A DNA stretch of 19,680 bases, from assembly GCF_034497705.1 (NCBI RefSeq), contig NZ_JAXRUV010000015.1, positions 1 to 19,680 of the forward strand, in the 5' to 3' direction. The translations under genes were made by a program, and so were the position numbers. The stretch is from Marinococcus luteus_A (GTDB lineage: Bacteria; Bacillota; Bacilli; Bacillales; Marinococcaceae). Position 1 is the first letter of the stretch. Each line of letters starts with the position of its first letter. The notes beneath the pieces were generated by a model. It had not been told where the DNA came from. It was given only the letters and a program-made list of their open reading frames with translations, and ran no database searches. Of this stretch, positions 6,772-13,265 are shown piece by piece.

Positions 6772-8712
6772 CTAGGAGCTGGATTCTTCGAGCTGCAGCT
6801 CTTCCCATTCCTCCATCAGCTGTTCAAGCTCGCCTCTTAGTTCATTGATCGACGACTGATAGCCGGCGGCCTTTTCATGGTCTTCGTATACGTCGGGCTC
6901 GAAAAGAGCTGCTTCCTGCTCCTCAACGAGCTGTTCCTTGGCTTCAATATCCTGTTCAATCTGCTCAATACGGCGCTGCCGCTTGCGGGCCTCACGCTTG
7001 GCTGCTTTATCGTCTGCAAACGAGGATTTAGCTGCACCGGCATCTTCAGGCTTCGGTCCTTCACGCTCAGCCTGGAGCGCTGCTTTTTCCCGTTCTTCTT
7101 CTTTTTTGAACAAATAGTAATCATAGTCCCCGATGTAGTTGCGGACGTCACCGTCCCCCATTTCGAGAATGCGTGTCGCAATCCGGTTCAGGAAATACCG
7201 GTCGTGGGAAACAAACAAAATTGTTCCCGGGTAATCAATCAGAGCATCCTCAAGCACTTCCTTGCTGTCGAGATCGAGATGATTGGTCGGCTCATCGAGC
7301 AGCAGAAAATTCGACTTCTGCATCATCATTTTAGCCAGCGACAGGCGCGCTTTTTCGCCGCCGCTTAAGTCTGACACCTGCTTCAGCACGTCTTCGCCGG
7401 TAAATAAAAACTGGCCGAGCACGGTACGGATATCTTTTTCGTTTTCAAGCGGATATTCATCCCACAGCTCCTGCAGGACGGTTTTGCCGGAATTCAGTTC
7501 GGCCTGCTGCTGGTCGTAATAGCCAAGATCCACTTTGCTCCCGAGCTGAATATGCCCTTCATCCGGTTCAAGGTCTCCCTTAATCGTTTTTAAAAAGGTA
7601 CTTTTCCCCGTCCCGTTTGGTCCGATTAGCGCAATACTCTCGCCGCGCTGGGCCCGGACGCTTAAACGCTCGAACACGGGCGCTTTGTCGTCGAAACGGA
7701 AGGTGAGGTCTTCTGCTTTTAGTACATCATTGCCGCTCTGGCGGTCAATATCAAAGCGCAGGGAGGCGGATTTGCCGTCCCGCTGCGGTTTGTCGAGCTT
7801 GTCCATTTTCTCGAGCTTTTTTCTCCGGCTCTGGGCCCGTTTTGTCGTAGACGCGCGTACAATGTTTTTCTGCACGAAGTCCTCAAGCTCGGCAATTTCC
7901 TTCTGCTGCTTTTCGTAGGCCTGCATTTCCTGTTCAAACAGCTCGGCCCGTTTTTCCTGAAAAGCACTGTAGTTGCCGTAGAACAAGCGGGCTTTTTTAT
8001 GAATAATTTCGTACACCTTTGTCACGATCTGGTCCAGAAAATACCGGTCGTGGGAAACGATCAGGACAGCCCCCGGATAGCTGCTTAAATACTGCTCGAG
8101 CCAGCGCAGGGTATCCATATCCAGGTGGTTGGTCGGCTCGTCAAGAATTAAGAGCTCCGGCTTGGCCAGAAGCAGCTTGCCGAGAGCAAGACGGGTCTTT
8201 TGGCCGCCGCTTAACGACTGCACCGGCGTGTCGAGGGAGAAGCTGCCAAAACCAAGCCCCGCCAGCACCGTACGGATGTCGGACTCGTAGCGGTAGCCGC
8301 CGCGGGCTTCGAATTCCTGCTGGCGCTGGTCGTAGTCAGCCATCAGCTTTTCATAGGCCCTGACGTCGTCAATAATATCGGGCTCGGACATTTTCGCCTC
8401 CATACGACGCAGCTCCGCTTCAGCTTTTTGCAGGTGGGTAAAGACATCAAGCATTTCATCCCACATTGTTTTATCGCTGTTCAAACCGGTATGCTGCTCA
8501 AGGTAGCCGAATGTCGTGCCCTTTGGCATCGTGATCGAGCCGGAATCATACGAGGATTCACCGGCAAGAATTTTTAGGAGAGTGGATTTGCCGGCCCCGT
8601 TTTTGCCGACCAGGGCCACCCGCTCGCCTTCCTTTACCTCGAGTTTTATTTGATCAAGTACGGTTTCTGCCCCAAAAGACTTGGTGACACCCGAACATTG
8701 AAGTAAAATCAT
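6772..8712 (-). CDS. ydiF: ABC-F family ATP-binding protein (YdiF-like)
   Basis: This soluble 646-residue protein has two ABC ATPase domains and no membrane segment, the ABC-F layout of ribosome-binding translation factors. Domain 1 has Walker A GKNGAGKST (36-44), signature LSGGQ (167-171) and Walker B LLILDEPTNHLD (187-198). A basic helical linker spans about 245-315 and is the part that reaches the ribosomal P-site tRNA in characterised members. Domain 2 has GPNGTGKST (364-372), LSGGE (449-453) and LLLDEPTNHLD (470-480). A charged coiled-coil tail covers about 560-646. AAGGAG lies ten bases before the ATG. The position between tsaD and rex matches B. subtilis ydiF. An antibiotic-resistance role cannot be read from sequence alone, and a housekeeping role in rescuing stalled ribosomes is likelier. 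Confidence 0.92.
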   Translation of the reverse strand: MILLQCSGVTKSFGAETVLDQIKLEVKEGERVALVGKNGAGKSTLLKILAGESSYDSGSITMPKGTTFGYLEQHTGLNSDKTMWDEMLDVFTHLQKAEAELRRMEAKMSEPDIIDDVRAYEKLMADYDQRQQEFEARGGYRYESDIRTVLAGLGFGSFSLDTPVQSLSGGQKTRLALGKLLLAKPELLILDEPTNHLDMDTLRWLEQYLSSYPGAVLIVSHDRYFLDQIVTKVYEIIHKKARLFYGNYSAFQEKRAELFEQEMQAYEKQQKEIAELEDFVQKNIVRASTTKRAQSRRKKLEKMDKLDKPQRDGKSASLRFDIDRQSGNDVLKAEDLTFRFDDKAPVFERLSVRAQRGESIALIGPNGTGKSTFLKTIKGDLEPDEGHIQLGSKVDLGYYDQQQAELNSGKTVLQELWDEYPLENEKDIRTVLGQFLFTGEDVLKQVSDLSGGEKARLSLAKMMMQKSNFLLLDEPTNHLDLDSKEVLEDALIDYPGTILFVSHDRYFLNRIATRILEMGDGDVRNYIGDYDYYLFKKEEEREKAALQAEREGPKPEDAGAAKSSFADDKAAKREARKRQRRIEQIEQDIEAKEQLVEEQEAALFEPDVYEDHEKAAGYQSSINELRGELEQLMEEWEELQLEESSS

Positions 8713-8834
8713 ATTTATATAGCTCCTTTAATAACAACTCTGATAGTATCAGTGTATCGTACTTTTCGGCGAAACGCGAAATAGGATACGTCTTGCTGCA
8801 GGCAAGCGTTTCGGTACGTTTTCATGGGGACGCA

Positions 8835-8854
8835 TGCTATACTGTCTACAGACA
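8835..8854 (+). promoter_or_regulatory. Extended -10 promoter and adjoining palindrome upstream of rex
   Basis: TGCTATACT at 8835-8843 is an extended -10 element; no clear -35 box is present. The inverted repeat TGTCT-AC-AGACA at 8843-8854 would cover the transcription start. It does not resemble the known Rex operator (TTGTGAA...TTCACAA), so any regulator is unknown. The remaining bases between ydiF and rex show nothing else I can support. Confidence 0.45.
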
Positions 8855-8882
8855 ATGACAATACATTTAGGTGGAAATAATT

Positions 8883-9530
8883 ATGAATACAGACCAGCAA
8901 AAAATTCCGCAGGCAACCGCGAAGCGGCTGCCCCTATATTATCGATTTCTGGAAAGCCTGTATGCAACAGGCAAAACCCGCGTTTCTTCAACCGAATTGA
9001 GTGAGGCGGTCAAGGTGGATTCGGCAACGATCCGCCGGGATTTTTCGTATTTCGGCGCGCTTGGCAAGAAGGGGTACGGCTACAATGTACAGTATCTGCT
9101 GTCGTTTTTCCGGACTACCCTGGATCAGGACGCGGCGACAGACGTAGTGCTTCTTGGCGTCGGGAACCTGGGAAAGGCACTGCTTCGCTACAATTTCTCC
9201 AAAAATGAAAATACCAGGATTGTGGCTGCATTTGATATCAATAAAGACATGGTGGGAGAGCAGATTGGGAACGTTCCGGTGTATCATACCGATGATCTGG
9301 CGGAAAAGCTTAAAGAGCATAACGTTTCCGTAGCAATGCTCACCGTGCCGTCCGCCGCCGCCCAGACAACCGGGGAAAAACTGGTGGAGGCAGGCATCAG
9401 CGGCATTCTGAACTTTACCCCGGCGCGCTTATCCGTCCCTGCGTCTGTGCGCGTGCATCATATTGATCTTGCCATCGAGCTGCAGACGCTCGTGTATTTT
9501 CTGAAAAATTATCCGCTGGACAACGAATAG
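8883..9530 (+). CDS. rex: Redox-sensing transcriptional repressor Rex
   Basis: Rex senses the NADH/NAD+ ratio and represses fermentation and respiration genes until NADH rises. The 215-residue protein has an N-terminal winged helix with SATIRRDFSYFGALGKKGYG (about residues 47-66) and a Rossmann domain with LGVGNLGKAL (91-100) and a FDIN motif near residue 121. The C-terminal helix that swaps between subunits ends in LQTLVYFLKNY. I chose the ATG at 8883 because AGGTGG lies eight bases upstream. A GTG at 8871 in the same frame would place that site inside the gene. In B. subtilis moaC lies between ydiF and rex; here the two are divergent neighbours separated by about 170 bases. Confidence 0.95.
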   Translation: MNTDQQKIPQATAKRLPLYYRFLESLYATGKTRVSSTELSEAVKVDSATIRRDFSYFGALGKKGYGYNVQYLLSFFRTTLDQDAATDVVLLGVGNLGKALLRYNFSKNENTRIVAAFDINKDMVGEQIGNVPVYHTDDLAEKLKEHNVSVAMLTVPSAAAQTTGEKLVEAGISGILNFTPARLSVPASVRVHHIDLAIELQTLVYFLKNYPLDNE

Positions 9531-9567
9531 GCTGCCAGCAGGATGCTTCATTTATACTGACTCATAA

Positions 9568-9602
9568 AAAAGGGACCGCCTGAATGTTGGCCGGTCCCTT
9601 TT
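9568..9602. terminator. Bidirectional terminator between rex and ydiK
   Basis: AAAAGGGACCG at 9568-9578 pairs with CGGTCCCTTTT at 9592-9602. The A run on one side and T run on the other allow it to serve both rex and the convergent ydiL-ydiK pair. It touches the ydiK stop codon. Confidence 0.88.
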
Positions 9603-9603
9603 G

Positions 9604-9792
9604 CTATTTCTTCTTTTTCTGCTCCGACATGAGGCGCAGATAATTGAATCCCATTACGAGGTCGTAGGCGGCAAAGGCGGCGAGTAAAATGCTCCAGAAC
9701 GACCAGGAGGACTCGCTGACGGAAAAGTACGTAAACATCAGCAGGACTCCGCCGAGCACAAAGTAAAAAAGGGCAGCGGTAGAAGCTTTCAT
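9604..9792 (-). CDS. ydiK: Small two-helix membrane protein (YdiK-like, DUF4305)
   Basis: This 62-residue protein has two predicted membrane segments, about residues 6-23 (ALFYFVLGGVLLMFTYF) and 32-50 (FWSILLAAFAAYDLVMGF). A lysine-rich end (EQKKKK) should stay in the cytosol. Length, topology and position after ydiL match B. subtilis YdiK, whose function is unknown. It starts one base after the ydiL stop, so both genes share one reverse-strand transcript that ends in the hairpin overlapping its stop region. Its small size and position suggest it could assist the neighbouring CPBP protein, but nothing in the sequence proves that. Confidence 0.8.
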   Translation of the reverse strand: MKASTAALFYFVLGGVLLMFTYFSVSESSWSFWSILLAAFAAYDLVMGFNYLRLMSEQKKKK

Positions 9793-9793
9793 A

Positions 9794-10519
9794 TTACATC
9801 AACCCCTGAACAAGCAGAATAAGTGCACTCTCAGCTTCACGCATAATGCGTTCGATTTCATCCTGGAACAATACCTGAATACCGACCACGAATGCGTTCA
9901 TGATGGAGTGGACGATTATCGGCACGATGATGCGGCCGGTTTTGACATACAAATAAGCGAACACAAAGCCGATCATAGTGTAGACGAGCAGGTGGGTGAA
10001 ATCCAAATGCACAGCAGCAAATATCAGGGAGCTGATAATAGCGGCAATAAAAAAGTTTGTTCGTTTGTACAGGGATCCGAATATAGCTTTACGGAACACC
10101 AGCTCTTCGAGAATCGGGCCGATCACAGCTACGATAACGACAAAGGCCGGCATGCTGTTAACAAGCTCAATGATCTGCGCAGTGTTTTCAGACGCCGTAT
10201 CGATGCCGAGCAGGTTCTGTTCGATCAAACCGGCTACGATCTGGCCGGCGTAGGCGAGGGCGAACCCAATAAAAATCCAGGCAACAGAATTTGGCCACGG
10301 CATTTTTGGTTTATTAAACGCAAGGCGCTGGCCTCTTTCAGGAATCAGCAGAATTAAAATAACAATCAAAGCGACGATAAAGCTCGCAAAAATCCAGAAG
10401 TACGAAGCCTGCTGCGCGGAATCAAAGCTGCCTACAGCCAAAAGGGCCGGGACGGCAACGATGCCCGAAAGCTGCATAAGTACATAAATAATAACAATAC
10501 TCCAGTAACGTACGGCCAT
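9794..10519 (-). CDS. ydiL: CPBP family intramembrane glutamic endopeptidase (YdiL-like)
   Basis: This 241-residue membrane protein has about six to eight hydrophobic segments and the CPBP (Abi, CAAX protease-like) motifs: EELVFRK at 138-144 with E138, E139 and R143, FAAVHLDF with H171, and HSIMNAF with H204 and N208. These are the putative catalytic residues of Rce1-type intramembrane proteases. The substrate is unknown. In other bacteria related proteins process peptides or protect against bacteriocins. AGGAGT lies eleven bases before the ATG. Position and partner (ydiK) agree with B. subtilis ydiL, immediately before the divergent groES. The tatAy/tatCy pair found next to this region in B. 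subtilis is missing. Confidence 0.9.
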   Translation of the reverse strand: MAVRYWSIVIIYVLMQLSGIVAVPALLAVGSFDSAQQASYFWIFASFIVALIVILILLIPERGQRLAFNKPKMPWPNSVAWIFIGFALAYAGQIVAGLIEQNLLGIDTASENTAQIIELVNSMPAFVVIVAVIGPILEELVFRKAIFGSLYKRTNFFIAAIISSLIFAAVHLDFTHLLVYTMIGFVFAYLYVKTGRIIVPIIVHSIMNAFVVGIQVLFQDEIERIMREAESALILLVQGLM

Positions 10520-10572
10520 GGAAGGGGATCACTCCTAATCTCTCTCGGTTAAATCCAGTTTCGAACGCTCTA

Positions 10573-10581
10573 ATTGTATCA
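10573..10581 (-). promoter_or_regulatory. Probable ydiL promoter (extended -10)
   Basis: On the reverse strand TGATACAAT is an extended -10 element about 55 bases before the ydiL start. No good -35 is seen. The stretch 10582-10730, between this and the groE promoter, holds no gene I can support; a lone AGGAGG at 10639-10644 has no usable start codon after it. Confidence 0.4.
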
Positions 10582-10730
10582 CAGGTACCTGCAGGAAGAA
10601 TAAAGAGAGCGCTTGCGAATTTATGACAATTTTGAAATAGGAGGTTAATAAAACGATTAGCAGGGAATGTGAATTCAGGTGCCATCAAGCACTGGAGTGG
10701 GAAAATGCAGAAAAAATTTTCGCTTCCCTC

Positions 10731-10762
10731 TTGCAAACAAAGCCCAGGTTGATTAATATAAT
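10731..10762 (+). promoter_or_regulatory. groESL promoter
   Basis: TTGCAA at 10731-10736 is the likely -35. Two overlapping -10 candidates follow: TAATAT at 10754-10759 (17-base spacing) and TATAAT at 10757-10762 (20-base spacing). The CIRCE operator starts nine bases after the latter, covering the expected transcription start. Confidence 0.65.
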
Positions 10763-10770
10763 AATTGGGT

Positions 10771-10797
10771 TTAGCACTCGAACGGAAAGAGTGCTAA
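10771..10797 (+). promoter_or_regulatory. CIRCE operator (HrcA binding site)
   Basis: TTAGCACTC, nine bases, then GAGTGCTAA: a perfect match to the CIRCE consensus, placed between the promoter and groES. HrcA repression of groESL, relieved by heat stress when GroEL is occupied, is established for this element. hrcA itself is not in the window. Confidence 0.98.
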
Positions 10798-10869
10798 CAA
10801 CAAATGTTGTTACTGTCGTTCCCGTTACATATAACGGACGATGAAAATATTCTAAGGAGGTTGTTTTCC

Positions 10870-11154
10870 TTGTTAAAGCCTTTAGGTGATCGACTCGTAC
10901 TCGAACAGGTAGAATCAGAAGAAAAAACCGCTGGCGGTATTGTGCTGCCGGACTCCGCTCAGGAGAAGCCACAGGAGGGACGCGTGGTTTCTGTAGGCGC
11001 CGGTGCTGTAAAAGACAACGGTGAACGCGTAGCACCGGAGGTAAACGAAGGCGACATCGTCGTATATTCGAAGTTTGCAGGCACAGAAGTGAAATACGAC
11101 GGCAAAGATTATTTAATCGTTCGCGAAAGCGACATCCTCGCTGTAGTTCAGTAA
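10870..11154 (+). CDS. groES: Co-chaperonin GroES
   Basis: GroES forms the seven-subunit lid of the GroEL folding chamber. The 94-residue protein starts LKPLGDRLVLEQVESEEKTA and has the mobile loop TAGGIVLPDSAQEKPQEG (about 19-36) and the C-terminal YLIVRESDILAVVQ. The start is a TTG at 10870, chosen because AAGGAGG sits nine bases before it. Family members begin at this point, and the B. subtilis homologue also uses TTG. An in-frame ATG at 10804 would start almost inside the operator without a ribosome binding site. A four-codon ORF (ATG at 10841) ends within that ribosome binding site, probably by chance. groEL follows after 44 bases. Confidence 0.96.
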   Translation: MLKPLGDRLVLEQVESEEKTAGGIVLPDSAQEKPQEGRVVSVGAGAVKDNGERVAPEVNEGDIVVYSKFAGTEVKYDGKDYLIVRESDILAVVQ

Positions 11155-11198
11155 TCAGCTTCATTTCGAAATCATTATTACATTAGGAGGATTTCATC

Positions 11199-12845
11199 AT
11201 GGCTAAAGATATCAAGTTTAGTGAAAACGGCCGCCGCGCGATGCTCCGCGGTGTGGACGAACTCGCAAACGCTGTAAAAGTAACGCTTGGACCGAAAGGC
11301 CGCAACGTTGTTTTGGAGAAAAAGTTCGGTTCCCCGCTTATCACCAATGACGGTGTAACCATCGCCAAAGAAATCGAACTTGAAGACAACTTCGAAAACA
11401 TGGGCGCGCAGCTCGTATCCGAGGTTGCAAGCAAAACGAACGACATTGCCGGTGACGGTACAACAACAGCAACCGTTCTTGCCCAGGCGATGATTCAGGA
11501 AGGCCTGAAAAACGTTACCTCCGGTGCGAACCCAATGGGTATCCGCCGCGGCATGGAGAACGCGACCAAAGTAGCGGTCGAAGAACTCCGTAACGTCAGC
11601 AAGCCGATTGAAGGTAAAGAATCCATCACGCAGGTTGGTGCGATTTCTGCAGGGTCTGAAGAAATCGGTCAGATCATTGCAGAAGCAATGGAGCGCGTGG
11701 GCAACGACGGCGTTATCACAGTCGAAGAATCCCGCGGCCTTGATACAGAGCTTGAAGTTGTGGAAGGTATGCAGTTCGATCGCGGCTATGCGTCTCCGTA
11801 CATGGTTTCCGACAACGAATCCATGACTGCAGAGCTTGATAACCCGTATATTTTAATCACGGACAAAAAGCTCACAAGTATTCAGGAAGTACTTCCGCTG
11901 CTTGAGCAGGTTGTACAGCAGAACCGTCCAATCCTCATCATTGCAGAAGATGTAGAAGGCGAAGCGCTGGCAACTCTCGTTGTAAACAAACTGCGCGGAA
12001 CATTCAACGCAGTAGCAGTGAAAGCACCAGGCTTTGGCGACCGTCGTAAAGCAATGCTTGAAGACATTGCTACACTTACCGGTGGTACGGTTATTACCGA
12101 AGATGTAGGTCTTGACCTGAAAACTGCAACAATCGACCAGCTCGGCCACGCCAACAAAATCACGATCGATAAAGACAACACAACAATTGTTGAAGGAAGC
12201 GGCGATCCGCAGACCATCGGTGCACGTGTAACGCAGCTGCGTACGCAGATGGAAGAAACCACTTCCGAATTCGACCGTGAAAAACTTCAGGAGCGTCTCG
12301 CGAAGCTTGCAGGCGGCGTAGCCGTTGTTAAAGTCGGCGCAGCTTCTGAAACTGAAATGAAAGAGCGCAAGCTCCGCATCGAAGACGCCCTCAGCTCTAC
12401 ACGCGCAGCAGTAGAAGAAGGCATTGTCTCCGGTGGCGGTACCGCGCTGATGAATGTCTACAAAAAAGTAGAAGAAGAAATGAACAACACAACAGGCGAC
12501 GAAGCAACCGGCGTGAAAATCGTTCTCCGTGCCCTCGAAGAACCACTCCGTCAGATTGCGCATAACGCAGGCCTTGAAGGCTCCGTTATCGTTGAGCGTC
12601 TGAAAACAGAAGCAGTTGGACACGGCTATAACGCAGCGACTGGCGAATGGGTAAACATGATTGACGCAGGCATTGTCGATCCTACAAAAGTTACCCGCTC
12701 CGCGCTGCAAAACGCATCATCCGTATCCTCCATGTTCCTGACAACCGAAGCAGTCATCGCCGACATCCCAGAAGAAAATGGCGGCGGTGCCGGCGGCGGC
12801 ATGCCAGACATGGGTGGCATGGGCGGAATGGGCGGCATGATGTAG
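11199..12845 (+). CDS. groEL: Chaperonin GroEL
   Basis: GroEL is the ATP-driven double-ring chaperonin. The 548-residue protein has AKDIKFSENGRRAMLRGVDE at the N-terminus, the nucleotide-binding GDGTTTATVLAQ near residue 86, the conserved ALxxVxKPGFG-type segment (AVAVKAPGFGDRRKAML, about 268-284) and the C-terminal GGM tail (MGGMGGMGGMM). AGGAGG is eight bases before the ATG. It is co-transcribed with groES under CIRCE control. It is the last gene of the block shared with B. subtilis; downstream DNA is accessory. Codon use is strongly biased, as expected for a highly expressed gene. Confidence 0.98.
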   Translation: MAKDIKFSENGRRAMLRGVDELANAVKVTLGPKGRNVVLEKKFGSPLITNDGVTIAKEIELEDNFENMGAQLVSEVASKTNDIAGDGTTTATVLAQAMIQEGLKNVTSGANPMGIRRGMENATKVAVEELRNVSKPIEGKESITQVGAISAGSEEIGQIIAEAMERVGNDGVITVEESRGLDTELEVVEGMQFDRGYASPYMVSDNESMTAELDNPYILITDKKLTSIQEVLPLLEQVVQQNRPILIIAEDVEGEALATLVVNKLRGTFNAVAVKAPGFGDRRKAMLEDIATLTGGTVITEDVGLDLKTATIDQLGHANKITIDKDNTTIVEGSGDPQTIGARVTQLRTQMEETTSEFDREKLQERLAKLAGGVAVVKVGAASETEMKERKLRIEDALSSTRAAVEEGIVSGGGTALMNVYKKVEEEMNNTTGDEATGVKIVLRALEEPLRQIAHNAGLEGSVIVERLKTEAVGHGYNAATGEWVNMIDAGIVDPTKVTRSALQNASSVSSMFLTTEAVIADIPEENGGGAGGGMPDMGGMGGMGGMM

Positions 12846-12901
12846 GCCAACAGGATGTTGGTCACTCGGACGCTGCGACACGACGTCGCGGCTTGCGTCC
12901 G
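12846..12901 (+). other. Two GC-rich hairpins directly after groEL
   Basis: CCAACA-GGA-TGTTGG is followed by CGGACGC at 12867-12873 pairing with GCGTCCG at 12895-12901, enclosing GCGAC/GTCGC. No T run follows, so these are not textbook terminators. They may stabilise the 3' end of the groESL mRNA or stop polymerase weakly. Confidence 0.5.
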
Positions 12902-12953
12902 GGATCCGCTCAATCCCATGCTATAATCCAGCTTTAATGAACATGAGCAGAAT

Positions 12954-12974
12954 GCTAACATTTTGCTAACATTT
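12954..12974 (+). repeat. Tandem 10-11 bp repeat, candidate attachment site
   Basis: GCTAACATTTT at 12954-12964 is followed at once by GCTAACATTT at 12965-12974. It lies at the junction of the conserved groESL block and the accessory DNA, ten bases from the end of the decayed reverse frame. No second copy is visible elsewhere in the window. Confidence 0.35.
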
Positions 12975-12983
12975 GAATAGGAT

Positions 12984-13181
12984 TTACTTTAAGCTTCTCA
13001 TGAGTTCACTGAACTTGTGGGAAGCTTTTTTATTGTTTTTAGTCATGTTAACGCAAAAGTGATTGCCTGTTAAACAATCAATCCAACCACTAATAAAGCA
13101 AACTGGACAATCGAAGAATCCATTAATCGTAAAGTTCCCAATAATCTTTTCAGACTCTCTATTCAATCCAGCTAAAACCAT
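12984..13181 (-). pseudogene. Decayed reverse frame, possible tyrosine-recombinase C-terminal remnant
   Basis: A 65-codon open frame lacks a ribosome binding site before its only ATG (13179-13181); the frame stays open about 12 more codons upstream before a stop. Its first part, rich in Cys, Phe and Trp, is not recognisable. Its last 20 or so residues (MTKNNKKASHKFSELMRSL) resemble the C-terminal tail of phage and island tyrosine integrases, where a Thr-x-x-Met/Asn-Lys-Lys segment leads to a KF-x-x-(L/F)M helix. The catalytic Arg, His and Tyr motifs are absent. The link to integrases is therefore a weak inference, supported mainly by the adjacent tandem repeat and the position behind groEL. 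It may equally be non-coding. It overlaps the strong rightward terminator. Confidence 0.3.
12991..13031 (+). terminator. Long, strong rightward terminator downstream of groEL
   Basis: The 18-base arms 12991-13008 (AAGCTTCTCATGAGTTCA) and 13010-13027 (TGAACTTGTGGGAAGCTT) pair almost throughout with three G-T wobbles, then TTTT follows at 13028-13031. No matching run exists on the other side, so it acts for the plus strand. Confidence 0.85.
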
Positions 13182-13203
13182 CCAAAAGCTCTCTCCCAGT
13201 AGA

Positions 13204-13232
13204 TTTCTGGCTTTACTTTAATATGGTAAAAT
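13204..13232 (+). promoter_or_regulatory. Probable promoter of the Ltp-domain gene
   Basis: TTTCTG at 13204-13209 and TAAAAT at 13227-13232 are spaced by 17 bases, with an upstream TG giving an extended -10 (TGGTAAAAT). The gene's ribosome binding site AAGGGGGGA follows at 13252-13260. Confidence 0.5.
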
Positions 13233-13265
13233 TTAGCCGATATACGTAAAAAAGGGGGGATTTTA

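Larger units (their letters stand above)
12935..13031 (+). ncRNA. Possible small RNA between an extended -10 promoter and a strong terminator
   Basis: TGCTATAAT at 12919-12927 is a perfect extended -10 element. RNA from about 12935 would run roughly 97 bases to the long hairpin at 12991-13031, with no evident coding region. The alternative is that the hairpin simply ends groESL mRNA. I see no match to a known RNA family. Confidence 0.3.

Noticed and set aside
10638..10843. Strong AGGAGG followed by an open frame of about 60 codons
   Set aside because: No ATG, GTG or TTG at a suitable distance, and the frame runs through the groE promoter and CIRCE.
10804..10869. Upstream ATG start for groES
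   Set aside because: No ribosome binding site, starts just after CIRCE, and family proteins begin at the TTG at 10870.
11853..12710. Long reverse open frame within groEL
   Set aside because: It is a shadow of groEL created by its strongly biased codon use.
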